Positions 24,501 through 39,500 are shown, numbered from the stretch's first letter. The stretch: 64,000 nt of DNA from Watersipora subatra (GCF_963576615.1 NC_088717.1:12673559-12737558); one strand, 5' to 3'. The notes: generated by a model from the letters alone, not told the origin. A program made the numbers and translations.

Positions 24501-27500
24501 GAGATGTGTAATATAAAGTTTATTGACCCAATTGGCATGATACCAAGAAACAGAGGCTGGAAGTTGAACATAGAGAAACTGATAACAATGATATAGCGGT
24601 GAACTAATGCTAACAGGCTATCCATACCACTGAGACGTCGGAGGTGATGAGAGAATTACAATAACTCTAGAACAATACTATCTGTGCAGCATAGTCATCC
24701 TAGACTATGTTCCTGTGGTGTCCTGAGCTTTAGCAAGACGTACTCGTTCAACGGAAAACATGCACAAACAAATTTTACAGCTTAGTCAATTAACGTACGT
24801 TAAGTGAAATTAGACTTCAGCCGTGAAATTTAATTATTTTATAAATGTACGGAAACTATCAGCAGTCTCAAAGGGGTTAAATGCGTCTGAAGGTATAAAG
24901 GTTGTTAGTAAAAACTAGACCAATTTTGAAGCAATAAACAGCCACACTTATGGTCAACATAAATATGTGAATTCTTTTTTAATAAAGTGCACCCTCAGGA
25001 TACGATTTTGATCCGTTCCAGGGTTGGCATCGTATGGTGAAAAAATCGTATGTAGGGGTATAGAAACCATAGTAATTGTATAATGCAAACATTTCCTGGT
25101 AAAAATCATCAAAATTTAATGTAAGTGCTGTACATATTAAAATTTAATGTAAGTGCTGTACATATTAAAAACTAGTAATTTACTAAACACACCCATTTAA
25201 AGCTAAGCTTTAGTTTGTATTTTCAACTATTTTACTGAATTTCAACTTTTTATCACTAAAATCACACCAGTTTCGATCTTCCCATTCACTATGACTTTTA
25301 ACGGATATGTTAAGGACTTTTTCAATCTAATTCGGTAAGAAAGCCCGGACGATGCTGTATTAGTAACGAAATGAACTTTTGCTAGCAGGTCTAGAGAAGT
25401 TGTCTGACCTTCTGTTTGAAGAAATCGCAACTCCAACTTTGCTATCAAATTTGAAGAGAACTTATTACTGTTTTGCACACGAGAATTGTTGAATTGAAAA
25501 AAATCGGTTATCACGTCTTCTTCAAGCGTTTTGAAAATATTTTTGGTTGATATTTCCGCATCCTGATGCCTTCTGGTGTCACGTTTCGTTGACCTTACCA
25601 CGACCTTCTGTATAGGTGGACAATTCTGAATACACTTCCAACTCTTTGTTAAGTTGATGGACTGTCATTATATGCAGCCATAGCAATATAGCTTGATGAG
25701 AAGTACCCAGTTTGAAGCATACCCTTTTAATGAATAGCTCCAGGAAGGTGAGCTTTTAGCCACATATATTGTTAACCTTACATTGACGGTTGACCTTTGG
25801 GAGGTCAACCATCAATCGAATTGGAATAAAAATGCAACAATCATCTTTTTCAGGGTTTTATTGTGAAGAATGCCAGGTTTCATCAATATAGGTTGAGAGT
25901 AAGTAGTTGGTTGCTATGGCATTTTGATTTGTAAACAAATACCATGATTTACAGTTCATGAATCACCAAGTTTATCCTGCTTAAACTCAAAACAACAGTT
26001 TTAGTTCATTACGAGGCCTTCTCTACTAAATCTTGCATAACCTGGGCATAAATAACCCGATTTAAAAAATTTAAAATGTATTAAAGTCCTCGGAATTTGC
26101 TGATTTTAAATCTTTAAATAACTCAAAAATGTGGATTAAGCACGATTGTACATTCTGACTGCATGGGTCACAATTCTTGAATTGAGAAAAATCGGTCATC
26201 ACGTCTCCTTCTGGCGCTGTGAAAATATTTTCGGCAAACATACAGAATTTTGACGTTTTTGCTTTTTTGACATACGTAATAAGCACACCGACTGCCAAAT
26301 TTTAACTCAGGCGAATATTTTGTTGAATTCGTACGGTGGGGTGAAAACATTATCATGATCCACTTCATAACGTGAAAAAATTGCATATCAGAGTAATCGT
26401 ATCCTGAGGGTGCACTGTATTTTGTAGCTGAAAATCTTCTTCAAAAATGGCAAACAAAAGGACCAAAGCTAAATATAATGTATAAATTCTTACCTTGCAA
26501 ATCGTGTTGGAAAAGAGAAACTTGAGTTGCTCTTTCTTTTTACTTCGAAAAGCTTTGCTTAAGTGCAAGGCTGATGTGGGGTCGCTTTGAGCATGAACAG
26601 ACGCATAGGTTGAGCCATCTGATGGTGAAGGAAGTGACCAAGACATGACATTGACTGATCCAACCTGACTACTGTCTGGGGAGCTATAAAACGCAGAAAT
26701 ATAATCAAGTTGTAAATAGATAAACTAGAGTGCCCACACACAAACAAAAACGCGCATGTTTAACAACACTTCTACCTCATCTCAGGATTGCAAATGTGTG
26801 AGAATTTGGCTTACGTTAAGCGTAAATTGCTAGTATTGATCATGTATGCAGGGCCAATTAGTCTGCAGGAAGAATAGTGCATTCTTGCTATCACACGCGT
26901 GAATGTTAAATTCCTAATATAAACAGGCTGATGGTCAGTCAGAAACAATGAAAGTTTTTTAAATCATTTAAGAGCTCAACCATTGCAAACTACAATGTAG
27001 GCAGCTTTGTTAATGATCATGAAATCATATAGATTATGTGTGTAATAACTTTCATGTTAGCTCCTGCCTACAAATAAGTTCTCTCTGACTCACACCACTG
27101 CTGTTGATAAACCTCTGCAATAGTAGAAAGGAAATGGAATGAAGACAAGTTCGAGAAGAGAAAAGCAACTAAAAAAGATGGAAAGGTTATAAAATACAGT
27201 GTCATTGGCATGAGAAAATCAAATAATATAAATCATTGAGGTTGTAAAAAAATCATGATTTTTTTTAACAGTCGCAAAGACCAGTGTTTCATGACTAACA
27301 AACTTGTTCTGATATGCGTGTAACAAATATGTAAACGCTCCTCTGCCATGAATTAACAGGTGTGATGGCAAAAATTGACTGCAAATGTGGTACAATTTTA
27401 CAGAAGGACCTTTGAAATTAGTACCTATGGTTTACTTAGTAAACCCTAAAGCAGTAGTTATTGTGAAGTAGTAACTGAAACTGGTATACATGTAGTTTAC

Positions 27501-30500
27501 GCTCACTACCCTGTTTAATGAATGACATTATGACATCAAACTCTTTACTGCAATTAGTTGAGTGCACGTATTGAAAAGTGTTCTCCAGCTTTAGTTTCGT
27601 TCATTAAAAACTGGTGGTAATAATATTTCGCATGATCAACCGCGTCGATCAAAGCTAGGAAATATGTGCTAAAATATTTCATGGTGCTCAATTATATATT
27701 TGGCTTTTATTCATACTTTGTATGAAACTGCTAGTAGCTCTACTCCACAAATGTAGATGTGAATCACACTGTCTAATTTGTATGGCTGTTGAATGCAAGA
27801 AATATAAGAATTTGTCAAATTAAAGCATGTAGATCACTAACATTGAAAAGTGGGTTCACTAGCATTCTGAAGTGCATTGCAATAAATAAGCAATTTAAAT
27901 AAGCAGAAAATCAAATTTCTCAATAAAAAAAATCAAAATTGAAAAAAGCAACTAAAAATAAAATATGTTTTGACTTTTTCAAAAAATCCTGATTTTTCGA
28001 ACCCGGAAATAGAGTGACTTGTCCTTGTTGAACTTGTATAACTTAACTGGTGGTACTTAACTGGTGGTACTTAACTGGTGGTACTTAACTGGTGGTACTT
28101 AACTGGTGGTACTTAACTGGTGGTACTTAACTGGTGGTACTTAACTGGTGGTACTTCCGTATGTCCAGCAAAAACACGCGTCAACTTCACACTTCTGAGA
28201 CTTAAAGGACAAGCGAGATGAAAAAGTTTTACTTTTGAGTAGACCAGGAAAAAAAAGAACTCCCCTTTAACAGAAACATTTCACAAGCAAAACAAAACAC
28301 ATCCTCAACATTTGCACAACTGAGTAAAAATCAAAATGTGGGGTGAATCTGGCGGAAGGTAAGAACACTGCAGCGCCATAATTTACAAAACGTAACGATC
28401 GTCTACTAAAGAGTGAAGTAGCTAGTTAGCTAGTTAGAAGTACAAGTGAAGATTAGTTGCTCAATAAGACTAAAACGAACAGCAAATCATTCACCTCTGA
28501 TCATCTCCTCTATATCCAACCACCGAAGAGTAATAAAAACATCTTTAAACAACGTACCTACAGCCTTTAGACGACTTTCTGCAAACAGGCCATACTTTTA
28601 CTACACAGTTTTTGTGCGGCTAATATTAAAAAAATCTGCCGCTCCCAGTATCACTGTTTCCATAATGCGGTTAACTTCCATGATGACGCAAACTTATCCG
28701 TAAATTTGCGTCATTCGCATGATAAAAACAGCAAAAATCCACAAATTAAGCGAGCTGTGTTACTCGCAAATTTTTATGGAATGATTCATGCTTACGAAAG
28801 ATGGAAACGATGCTTGCAAAAGATGAGCAAGCAAATACCATGAAAACTATCCCATTTTAAAGATTTTCTGTGCTTCGGTTGTTCCTATTTCGAAAGTGTG
28901 CTGCTAAGCAAGACAAGAGTGTGCGGCTATGACCTCTGACATAGAATTCCTTACCTTTTTTAATAAAGTGCCTACGCTAATCCGTAACATGCAAGTGTCC
29001 ATTGAAACGCTTATCGCGTGGTAAGCCAATGCGCGCAGAATTCGAAACCGGCATCATCGCAAAATGGAAACATGGTGTATAACTGCTGATAGATGCCAAC
29101 TGCGAAAGTGGTGATACAGACTGACACAGGCAAAGTAGCTGTATTGTCACATGATCAAACTAGAATAATTAAAGGTGAAAGTCCAACTGACACAAAACAA
29201 GTACACACAGTAAGTGACATAGTAAGTGACACAGTAAACAGCATTTTTATCCCAAACTTAGAGAACAGACTTACATAATATCTAGATTTAATTTTCCTGC
29301 TGACATCAGGTCTTCTAAGACGAATGTAGTCTGTCCTACTCGGGTTCTCTGCAGAAGACAAACATAGATTGAGGATGGAAAATAGAGAAAAGAGTAGAAG
29401 TAATTTCATCAACTATATGCTAGTAAATATTGAATTAACTAGTTGGTGAAGAACAATAACAGACAATAACCAAATTCATCAAACTTCACTAACACGAATA
29501 AGTTCTGGACTGCAAGACCAGACTATAACCACTGAGCTCTTTCCAGCAAGTGCCATTTTGTAAGCTCACAGAATACGGTAAATATATTTTGTAATATACA
29601 AAATAAATATATTAATTTAGACCATAATTGGCGAAGGTAGTGCAAACTGCAAATCAAACCTCGAACGAACGATGAAAACATGAAATTTAAGCCAAGATTT
29701 GCTATCCACCATTTAATTCCCTGAGCTCACACGCCTCTCTAGAATTTTTTGAAGTAGGATTTTGTGAGGTGGTGGAGCCAGCCACTAATCATGCTGACGA
29801 TATAACCGGTGTATCGTGGAACACAGGAGCAGTTTAAGACCAGATACTCTTTCTGACGGTAGTAATGGTCAAACCACTGTCCTACTCCCTATGATTTGCT
29901 ATTCACCCTCGCTTACAGGAAGTTCAGTTACGCATTCGTACTTCTAGTCTATCAATGGAAAGCAGATTTTAAAAAATGTATAAATATTTTAAAGACTTAC
30001 AGTTTTCGACAAAAGTTCCCGAACATCATAGACTACAAGCCGTATCCTAGCCTTAGGGTTTGTATACTGATCCGCTAGCCCAATGGTCTTCATAAAGAGA
30101 GGATTATGGGACTGCTCTACAATTTCTGTCTGACCAATCAGACGCCACTCGTGGAAGGAGGGTACTAGGCTAAGAATATCAATCATGGTGTTGCAGGTAC
30201 CGTCTGCGGTGGATCTGAGCTGACTACAGGCTGTAAAACATAGAAAAGGATTAATATAACTAAGTTGTCGGTATAGCTTCAGTTCCCTAATAATACTTTC
30301 TTACGGAGTAAATAAAAATTGGACGCTGACAATTGCGCTACGAAGAACCCTATAGACCAGTTTGCTAGCTTTCAAATAATCAGTGGATGTTGGAGGTGGA
30401 TGAATGCTGCTATGCGATTCATAGACCAGCTGACCTAGACATACCATGCTTGTGCCGGCCGATTGTCCGCTACTATTGTAAACATTTTGGTAAATTTTTG

Positions 30501-33500
30501 CTAAACCAAAAAGGCAGACAGAATGGTAGTAAAAAGAACGGAGAAAAACAGGCAGGAAATGTGTAAACAAGTGAGACCAGGAGTAGTATTCAAAGCCTTT
30601 GCTTCGGGGAGGGGGGCATCTTATCCCTCATGGGAAAATAACAAACTATGGCCAAGTAAAATCACATCTCGTGTACACAATACAACATGGGCAGGTCTCA
30701 TTAGGGACTGCTACCACTACACCATAGCCACAAAGGATTTGTTACTACAAAGATCACACTCTCCTTTTCAGAACCCCAGTATAAATGGACAAGCAGTTTG
30801 CAGAACTACGAGCCACATTTCGACAGCAAAAAGAAAGTCATGGTTGCCATTTTGCGTATCGGTACGACAGCGAGACCAAAGATATTGACATATTGAGTCA
30901 TGAATTTGATTATTGTAATTATGTTATAAAACAGGGGAACAGACACCGTGTTATGTTTCTGCACAGAAGCAATTAAATAGAGTATTAAATTAGAGAAATG
31001 GTTTATTGCACACTCCAGAGACAACTGATTTGATAACAGAAAACCCAAGTATTTATATGTTTGGTCATAGAAAAGCTTTGTAAAAAGCTACAAGCATTAT
31101 TAATAGCTATAATGAGACAGTACTATATAATATTAGCTTGTATAAAGCTTTAGCTAAAAAGCATAATGTTTGTTGGCAAAGTACCAATAATACTTGGCAC
31201 TTGCATGACACCTCCTCACTAAGCTAAAGGTTCTTTCTGGTTCTCTTAGACCTTCGGGGTTTGTCTCTGCTATACTCATCTCCATCAGGTAGACGAGGGT
31301 TGCGTGGTCTTCTTCTAGACGGAGGTTGCTCTGTTACAGTTGTAGGGGCTGGTAGTTGCAGTTTTGTCTCCTCTGTTATATCAGGTTTATCTCCAGGGTC
31401 TTGATCTTCTTCTGTTGAGTATCTTGGTCTGAGTTGTTCAACATGTCTTCTCCAAGTAGGTCCCTTTGGTACCACTTTGACATTGAGACTACGAGTTCCA
31501 TATATCTTAGTAACAATGGCTGGAACCCATCTAGGTTGTCTGTTGCGTCTAGGTCCATGATACAAGGCATAGCATGGTGCTCCAAGATTGTAGCTGTGTA
31601 TCTTGCTAACTGTCTTTTCTGCCGATCGGTTGACTTCTCTGGATTGATGAAACTGTGCTATGTGTGCGGGTGATGGCAATAGGGTGTCAATCTTGCATCT
31701 CATCTGTCTTCCATTCAGCAGCTGACTGGGAGAGTATCCTGTAGGAAGTGGTGTCCTTCTATAGTGCATCAGGAACTGTTGTAGTGCAGATTTAGGTGAG
31801 AGTGACGATTTCTTCATGGCTTGTTTGAAGGATTGTACTAGTCTTTCAGCTGCGCCATTTGTAGCTGGATGGTAGGGTGCTCCAGTGAGGTGAACAATGC
31901 TTCTCTCTTGACACCACTGCTGAAACTCTGAGGTGAAGCTGGTAGCATTGTCAGTGACTATGGTGTGAGGGTATCCAAAGTGTGCGAATATCTCCTAAGA
32001 TGTCTGTGGTAGCTCTGGTAGAAGTAGATGACGTCCTGTGTATGCATGGATACTTTGAGTAGGCATCTATCATCACTAGCCATTGGCTGCCCATGAAGTT
32101 CACTGCATGGTCTAGGTGAAGACGACTCCATGGCTTCTCAGGTAGCATCCAGGGATGTATAGGATACTTCTGTGGAAGCTTCTGGTGTTCCGCACAGGCA
32201 GTGCACTGTCGGCTTGTCTCCTCTATATCAGAGTCAATGCGAGGCCAATAGACAGCAGTTCGAGCTAGCTTCTTCATTCTTTCCATTCCAAAGTGTCCAA
32301 GGTGAAGGATCTTTAATACTTCCTGTTGTAACTTGACAGGAATGACTACTCTGTTGCCATATAGAAGACAACCTTCAGTGATAGAAAGTGAATCTGAGAT
32401 CTTGTGGAAGAGTGACAGCTGAGTCTCCTTCATCTCTTTGTTACCAGGCCATCCTTCTGCTGTGTAGCGCATTACTGTGGCTAGTGTTGGATCTTTCTTT
32501 GTCTCCTTTGCTAGAACATTGTAGTCTGTAGAGTTGAGCTGTTGTCCAATAGTGTGAATAGTGCATACTGTATCAACATCATCCTCATCTTCTCTTGCAT
32601 CAAACTCTTTATCAGGTCCAACTGGCAGTCTTGAGAGGACATCTGCATTTTGATGATGCTGGGTAGATCTGTATTCTATGGTGTAGTCATACTGATTTAG
32701 TACCAGTGCCCATCTTGCTAGTCTGTTGGCTGCTAGAGCTGGAACTCCTTTGGTAGGTCCTAGAAGTGTGAGAAGAGGTCTGTGGTCAGTTACCAAGATA
32801 AACCGTCGACCATACAGGTACTGGTGATACTTCTTTAGAGCAAATATGATTGAGAGAGCTTCTTTTTGTATTTGTCCATATTTCCTCTGTGTGCTGGTCA
32901 GTGTTTTTGAAACATTGGCTATTGGTCTCTCACTTCCATCAGGATAACGATGAAATAGTACAGCTCCCAGTCCAGTTTCTGAAGCATCACATGAGATTCC
33001 AATGTCAAGATCTGGGTTGAAGTGTGCTAAGACACTATCAGTTGATAGCATATCTTTCAGTTTGTTGAAGCTCTTTTCTTGTTCAGTGCCCCACTTCCAG
33101 GTCTCTCCTTTGCGTGTCAGTTTGTGCAATGGTCCTGTGAGTTGTGACAGATTGGGTATGAACTTGCTGTAGAATTGTGTAGCTCCTAAGAAAGATCTTA
33201 GCTGAGTTAAGTCTGTTGGGACTGGCATCTGTTGTACTGCATCTGCCTTCTTTCCTTTAGTGATTCCCTTTGAAGTGAGTTTGTGTCCCAGATACTCTAC
33301 TGTAGGTTGAGCAAAACAGCACTTGTCTTTTCTACATCTGAGCCCTCTTTCTTCTAATCTTTGAAGAAGTCGACGTAAGTTTTGTAGATGGCTCTCTGCA
33401 TTGGCTCCACTCACTAGTATATCATCTAGGTATACTGCTACTCCTGGGAGGTCTTGTGTCAGTTGCTCCATGATTTCTTGAAAATACCCTGGTGCTGAGC

Positions 33501-36500
33501 TTATGCCAAAGGGCAACCTCTTCTGTAGTAGTACTCCTCGGTGTGTTGATAGTGCTAGTCGTCGTTGACTTTCTGGTGCCAACAATATTTGATTGTAGGC
33601 ATCTGCTAAATCAATCTTTGTGTAGCAATAGCCTCCACCTAGTTTTCTGATTAGATCTTCTGGTAGTGGGATAGGTTTCCTATGTGTTTCTAGCTGATTA
33701 TTGATAGTCTTGGAGTAGTCTCCACATACTCTGATCTTCCCTGCAGCTTGACCTGTTGTAGATTTGCGTACAGGTACAACTGGTGTTCCATACTGGTTGA
33801 ATTGAGTTGGTTCCCATATGCCTTTAGCTACACCTGCTTCGTATGCTTGGTTGAGCTCTTCTGTCAAGGCAATAGGAACTGGTCTGGGTCGGCAGAAGAC
33901 TGGCTTTGTTGAAGGTTTGAAGTTTATCTCTAGTTCAAAGTTCTTGAGACATCCTAGCTCGTCTTTGAATATTTCTGGAAATTCTTTGCACATCTCCTTA
34001 CACTTGATTTGTAACCTCCCATCTGGCTGGTTCTCTGTGATTGTTGATACAAGGTTCTGTTGTAGCTTGTCATCAATAGAGATGCCTAGTTGCTGTATAG
34101 CAGTTCTTCCTAGTAGGTTGAGATCTTGTACAGCACTAATCACAAATGGTAGTCTGACTTCTTTCTGTGCATCCAATTGGGCAGTTAGCTCACATCTGCC
34201 AAGCGTCTCTATGAGATGTCCTGAGGCTGATTTGTAGTTAACTGTAGTAGGTTTTAGGTTTGGCTTTCCTAGCTTCTCCCATATTGATTTACAGATGAAG
34301 TTGTCACATGCTCCAGTGTCCAGTTCAAGTGTGAAGTTGTCTCCCTCCAGTTTGATGTTTTCAGCAAGTTTCACCATCTTGGTTGATGTGCATTCTATCA
34401 TCTTTACTGGTTTTTCTGCTGCAGATGATTTCTTTTTCTTGCATGCTCTTTCTATGTGACCTTGTTTAGAACAAAAGTTGCAGGTGGCTGCTTTGAATCT
34501 GCAGTCATCCGCTGTATGGTTAGTTCGGTCACATCTGTAGCATACCTTTCCTTCCTTCTGCTTGTCAGGTGTAGAGTTGTTTTTCTGGATTGGTTTGTAT
34601 CTTGATTTCTGTTGAGCAACCTTGTTGACTTTAGACGAGTTTCCATAAACTGTCTCTTTGGCAACTTTAGCTGCTTCTTCTGTTTCCTGTGCTACCTGTA
34701 TAGCTTTGTTGAAGTTGAGTTCATTGTCCTTGACCTTGAAGAGAGATTTGAGAACTGCTTCATTGTTTACAGAGCAGATAAATCTTGTTCTGAGAGCCTC
34801 ATCTAATGGATCTGTAATGTCTATGAAGGCACATGTAGTTGCATCTTGACGAATTCTGGCAGCTAACTCTTGAATAGTTTCTCCAGGTTTCCTCTGCATG
34901 TCACTCCAATACTTGTAACGCTCTCTAACAATGAAGCGCTTAGGGTCATACTGGTCTTTGAGAAATTCCAGTATTTCATCCATGTTGAGGTCGTTGATCT
35001 GCTTGGGTGTTGAAAGCTGAGCTGCCATATTACTAAGCTGCTTGTAGAGTGTAGGCTGTTGGTTGGTGAGAAAAGTGCCAGCAATCTTGTCTTGATGAAT
35101 AGAATTTGCTGCAATGAATGTGTTGAATCTGTCTATGTAATCTGTTAGTAGCTCTGCTGTTGGGTCAAAACCTGGGAAGGCTGGAACAGCGGTTGCAGCT
35201 GTTTCTTGTTTCCGTTGTAGGTTTTGTAGTAGTAGCTCCATCAGTTTCTTATTCTCCTCCATTCTTTCATCTTGCTGACGTCTGTATTCCTCTTGTTGCT
35301 GCTTGAACTCCTCATGCTGCTGTTGTCTATGCTCTTCTTGCTGCTTTCTCTGCTCCTCTTGCTGCTGTCTCTGGTCCTCCTGCTGCTTCTGCATTAGCTT
35401 GATCAGGTCTGCTACTTCTGCCATTGTAGTGGTGCAATTTTGAACAGTTACTCTTGTAATAAACTAGAACTCTTTGTATCGATTTTATCAATGATAAAAT
35501 CTGAACAAAACTCTTTGTAACTGTTCAAAAGAGAAATCCTTGTCGCCAATTAGCTTCTGTTATGTTTCTGCACAGAAGCAATTAAATAGAGTATTAAATT
35601 AGAGAAATGGTTTATTGCACACTCCAGAGACAACTGATTTGATAACAGAAAACCCAAGTATTTATATGTTTGGTCATAGAAAAGCTTTGTAAAAAGCTAC
35701 AAGCATTATTAATAGCTATAATGAGACAGTACTATATAATATTAGCTTGTATAAAGCTTTAGCTAAAAAGCATAATGTTTGTTGGCAAAGTACCAATAAT
35801 ACTTGGCACTTGCATGACACACCGCAAACTGTATCTTTAAAGAAATCCATTCCTTCCTATTACCTGACTGAAAGCAAATCTACAACAAAGGAATGCACGA
35901 GACACCCTTGAGGGCCTAAAGAAGCCAATACATGCTAGAATAGTGAACACTCCAGTGTTTGGTCACAACTCTTTTGAATATATAAATCTGCTGGTGTTAC
36001 GCGCACTTCTCCAGTTTTTGAAAGTTAGGAAATGACAAGCCAGCCAATCCAATAAGTTTTTTGTGATTATTGAAGACAAAAAACCGTCGCTGAAATAACT
36101 CTACTTTTCAATGTAAACCACCGCAGCCGACATTGACAAATAGCAATTCCATATAAGATGTATTGAAAAACATCGTCTATTGTGTGTTGTTACTAGGCAC
36201 CGGCACCATGACCTTGCCTAAAATATTAGGAATTAAAAACAGTAACCTGTTTAGTAAATACTTCCCAGACAACAACCTAAAAATAGAAAATATCATGTAT
36301 ACTTACACAGGCACATCTCTATGTAGGGTGTTTCATCTTCAGATGCTGCAATATACAAACATATAACTTCATAAATTTCACCCACTACTGAAAACCAGAT
36401 ATGAATGTGCATATATCGGCCCTATATATAAGTGTATATATACATATTTACATATATATAAGCATATACAGTCAAACATGGATAACTCGCCCACGGATAG

Positions 36501-39500
36501 CTCGAACACATGGTTAATTCGAACAGCTTCTTTGGTCCGTTCCCACATAATGATAAATTGCTATAGATAACTCGAACTCAACACTGTTAATTCGAACTGT
36601 TTTTTGCCCAACGGCTACTGAAACGGTTGTTATCGCTTTAGAAAATTACTTTATTCCAAGCCATAGAGGTAAACCTCAACTTTTCGTAATTCATAAGCGT
36701 CATTATTACCACCATTGGCAAAATATTTTTGTCAACGACTTTTCTAAAGGTTTGGTGAAATTTGATTTATACCAAACATCCGCTTAGCGATCCCCCTTCG
36801 GAAGCGAGGTAAAGTGAGGTAATCTTTGCATAAACTTCAAGAAAAATCGGCAAAATTGATCGTGGGTAAAACGCTCAAAAGAAAAAGATGTCTTTTCTTT
36901 TGAGCATTTCAACAACGATCAAGTTTTGCCAATGTCAATCTAAAAAACGTCCTGGCAATAACATAACCTCAAACAACGAACCAATCTCAAGTGATAGAAA
37001 AATCTCTATACTTTTTGATAAAAACGTTTTAAACTTTACATTAGAAGCATTTAATTTGAAACAAGCCATTTGTGCTTTTGATTTATATTATAGTTTGTAT
37101 ATGTACATGTATCTACCAATAAGTAAGTAAATACATGGACTTGTGACAGTGCTCTGATAACTTGGACGCTCTGATAATTTGAACACTTTCGCTCGGTCCC
37201 GTGAAGTTTGAGTTATCCATGTTTGACTGTATATATATAAGCATATATATAAGCATATATACAATGTATAATCATATATATAAATGTATATATATATGTA
37301 TATATATATTTATATATATACAATGTATATATGTATAAAAAAGGCAAACCCTTAGATTTATACATATATATATATATATATACCCACTAGACGAATGCCC
37401 GGATTTGCTCGGGTAATAAAAGTCTTTGCACAGAAAAGAGATTTTGCATTTAACATATAACAAAATTTATCATTGAAACTTTCAAACTACATATCATAAG
37501 AAAAGTGTTTTAAGAGAAAGTATAAACAACTGTGAAGGTTGTCAAAAAACTAACTTTTACACTTCATATCATGAAGAAAAGGTTCTGTGCGGGTCAAATA
37601 AATTAAGAAACAAAATAAAACAATTATAAAAGTGTTATAATGTAAATGTGAATTAATTAGCAAGTAATAGCTAAATTAAGTCTATTTTGCTACAATTACA
37701 ATAAAAGATGATTTTGTAATGATACAATTAATACGAACTGAAAAAAACAAAATAAAAATCATAAATATGTTGAGCTGATAATAACAATTCTAGCATATAA
37801 GTGTGTAAAAAAAGGGTATAAAAAAGGCTACTGTTCCACGAGAAGCTATTCATCAAAATTTTGAATACAAATATACTGGTACCTCTAGATACTGGTACAA
37901 ATGTAAAAATGAGATATCGGGCTGTCTTTGTGTGGTACTTTGACTGACCGAACGAATAGAGAATGTAGCGGCTATTCCTACTTGAGATAATACAATTGTT
38001 CGCGCGAAAAGTATTAGCCTTTACCGATATAGCAATCGAACCTTACGAAAAACAGGAAATAGTAGAAGTGTAACAGCATATTTGAAATTGAAATGGCACA
38101 TTTAAAATTACAAATTAAAAAAAAATAGGTAATGGTAGCAGAAAATTAGTTTTTAAACAATTTCAAAAAATAACAAATGCAAAAGGTAATATTAGTTAAT
38201 AATCGAAAGTGTACATTTAGTGTGTGCATACGTTATACGGTATATGATAAGAGCGATGGAAAGCTAAAGACTGTATAGCTAAGTGGCTAGATGCGTGGTT
38301 TGAAACTTGCAGTTGCAAGCTTCAAACCCTGCATTTTGCAACCACCCTTGCAGTTGCAAGCTCTATGAGTTCACATCCAGCACACAGCAAGCTAATCAAT
38401 CTAAAATTTCAATAGCTATAACTGGACAGGCAGACATCTGAACAGACAGAGACAAACTTTGAGAGATATACATATGTGTTTGCCTTTTGTTGATCATCCT
38501 TGTGTCCAGTTATAGCTATTAATATCTAGCAGTGAAAAACTCGCTTCGCAGAGGATTTGATCTCTGTACCATATCTCTGATTTATATCGCTACCCCTAGG
38601 ATCACTCGACTCGCTGGTGATTAATGATTGTGATTATATTAATTACATTGATTAAAATACTCCCATTTAAAGTGCTTGGGGTTATTAACTAGCACAGTTG
38701 ATCATTAGGCGTAATGTAAGGATTAGTAAGCTGACTTAGAAGACCGCCATTGCTTTAGTAAAGATTCAGACTACTAGCTTACGAGGTAAGTTACTCAAAT
38801 TCATTACGTGATTATTTAATTACTCGTGCAATGCCAAGCATCCATCTAGAATATATATACAAATACAATAATATGTAATATATATATACTTTAGCTCTTA
38901 CTTTCAGTAATAGAGCACCATGCTAGAGAAGCGTGACATTATATATACATATATATACACATATATATATATATTACTTTATTGGCGACCATTTCATTTC
39001 AAATGTTTTCCCAATTAGGCCATACAAGAATGATAAAACAAAAAATGGGAATAGTTACTCAATAAAATCAGATAAATGGTTGACATAAAATGTTTGAACA
39101 ACTTTTTTGCTAACAGAACGGATATTAGGTGGAAGATAGTTAAAGCAGCTGGCAATGATATTTTAAAACTCATTGTTAGAGTTTGTATGCAATTAATTCA
39201 TATAATGTAAGCTGAAATGAGTAAAAACCTGTAACTGTCATGTAAAAAATGAGGACACAAACTATGTAAAGTCTTAAAACCTGTAATTGAGGTAAAATAA
39301 AAATTTGATAAATATACCATAAATAATATGGGATACCAGAAATATACAAATAGTGCAAATACTTGAACAGAGGACAGCTTACACCCACCGTTGGAGTTAC
39401 TAACAGGGCCTGAATATGGGGAGGTAATTGGGTCTCGACCTGTCTTTATCACTATTTGCTCTCTGAGGCTTTCCAACTGCATTTTCATACACTCATAGCT

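Larger units (their letters stand above)
30949..35819 (-). mobile_element. Young Gypsy (Ty3-like) LTR retrotransposon
   Basis: The 4871-bp element has 262-bp LTRs, 5'-TG...CA-3' ends and 5-bp target duplication, in the same transcriptional direction as INPP4, within the intron between exons 5 and 6. The order on the minus strand is 5' LTR, leader with primer-binding region, Gag-Pol (protease, RT, RNase H, integrase), polypurine tract, 3' LTR. PR-RT-RH-IN order defines Gypsy/Ty3. No envelope frame is present. LTRs are identical as read, so the insertion is recent. A net frameshift near 31988 splits integrase, so this copy is probably not autonomous unless the shift is a sequence error. Confidence 0.96.
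30944..35824. repeat. 5-bp target-site duplication CACCG around the Gypsy element
   Basis: CACCG at 30944-30948 and again at 35820-35824, immediately outside the two LTRs. The match is perfect, as expected for a single intact insertion. Confidence 0.95.

Noticed and set aside
25242..25601. 119-codon frame as a host gene
   Set aside because: It lies inside a TIR element, has no recognised domain, and part of it is repeated within the same element.
29155..29412. 85-codon frame with a hydrophobic, signal-peptide-like start
   Set aside because: It is a shadow of INPP4 exon 7 and its flanking intron; the C2-matching frame is different.
29495..29560. tRNA gene on the minus strand
   Set aside because: Only an A-box-like AGAGCTCAGTGGTTA is present; no B box and no folding arms.
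30301..30570. 89-codon minus-strand frame considered as the exon before C2
   Set aside because: It has no similarity to the C2 start, and the 39-bp exon at 36307 fits phase and sequence.
33818..34237. 139-codon + strand frame within the Gypsy element
   Set aside because: It is antisense to the protease-RT coding region; a shadow frame.
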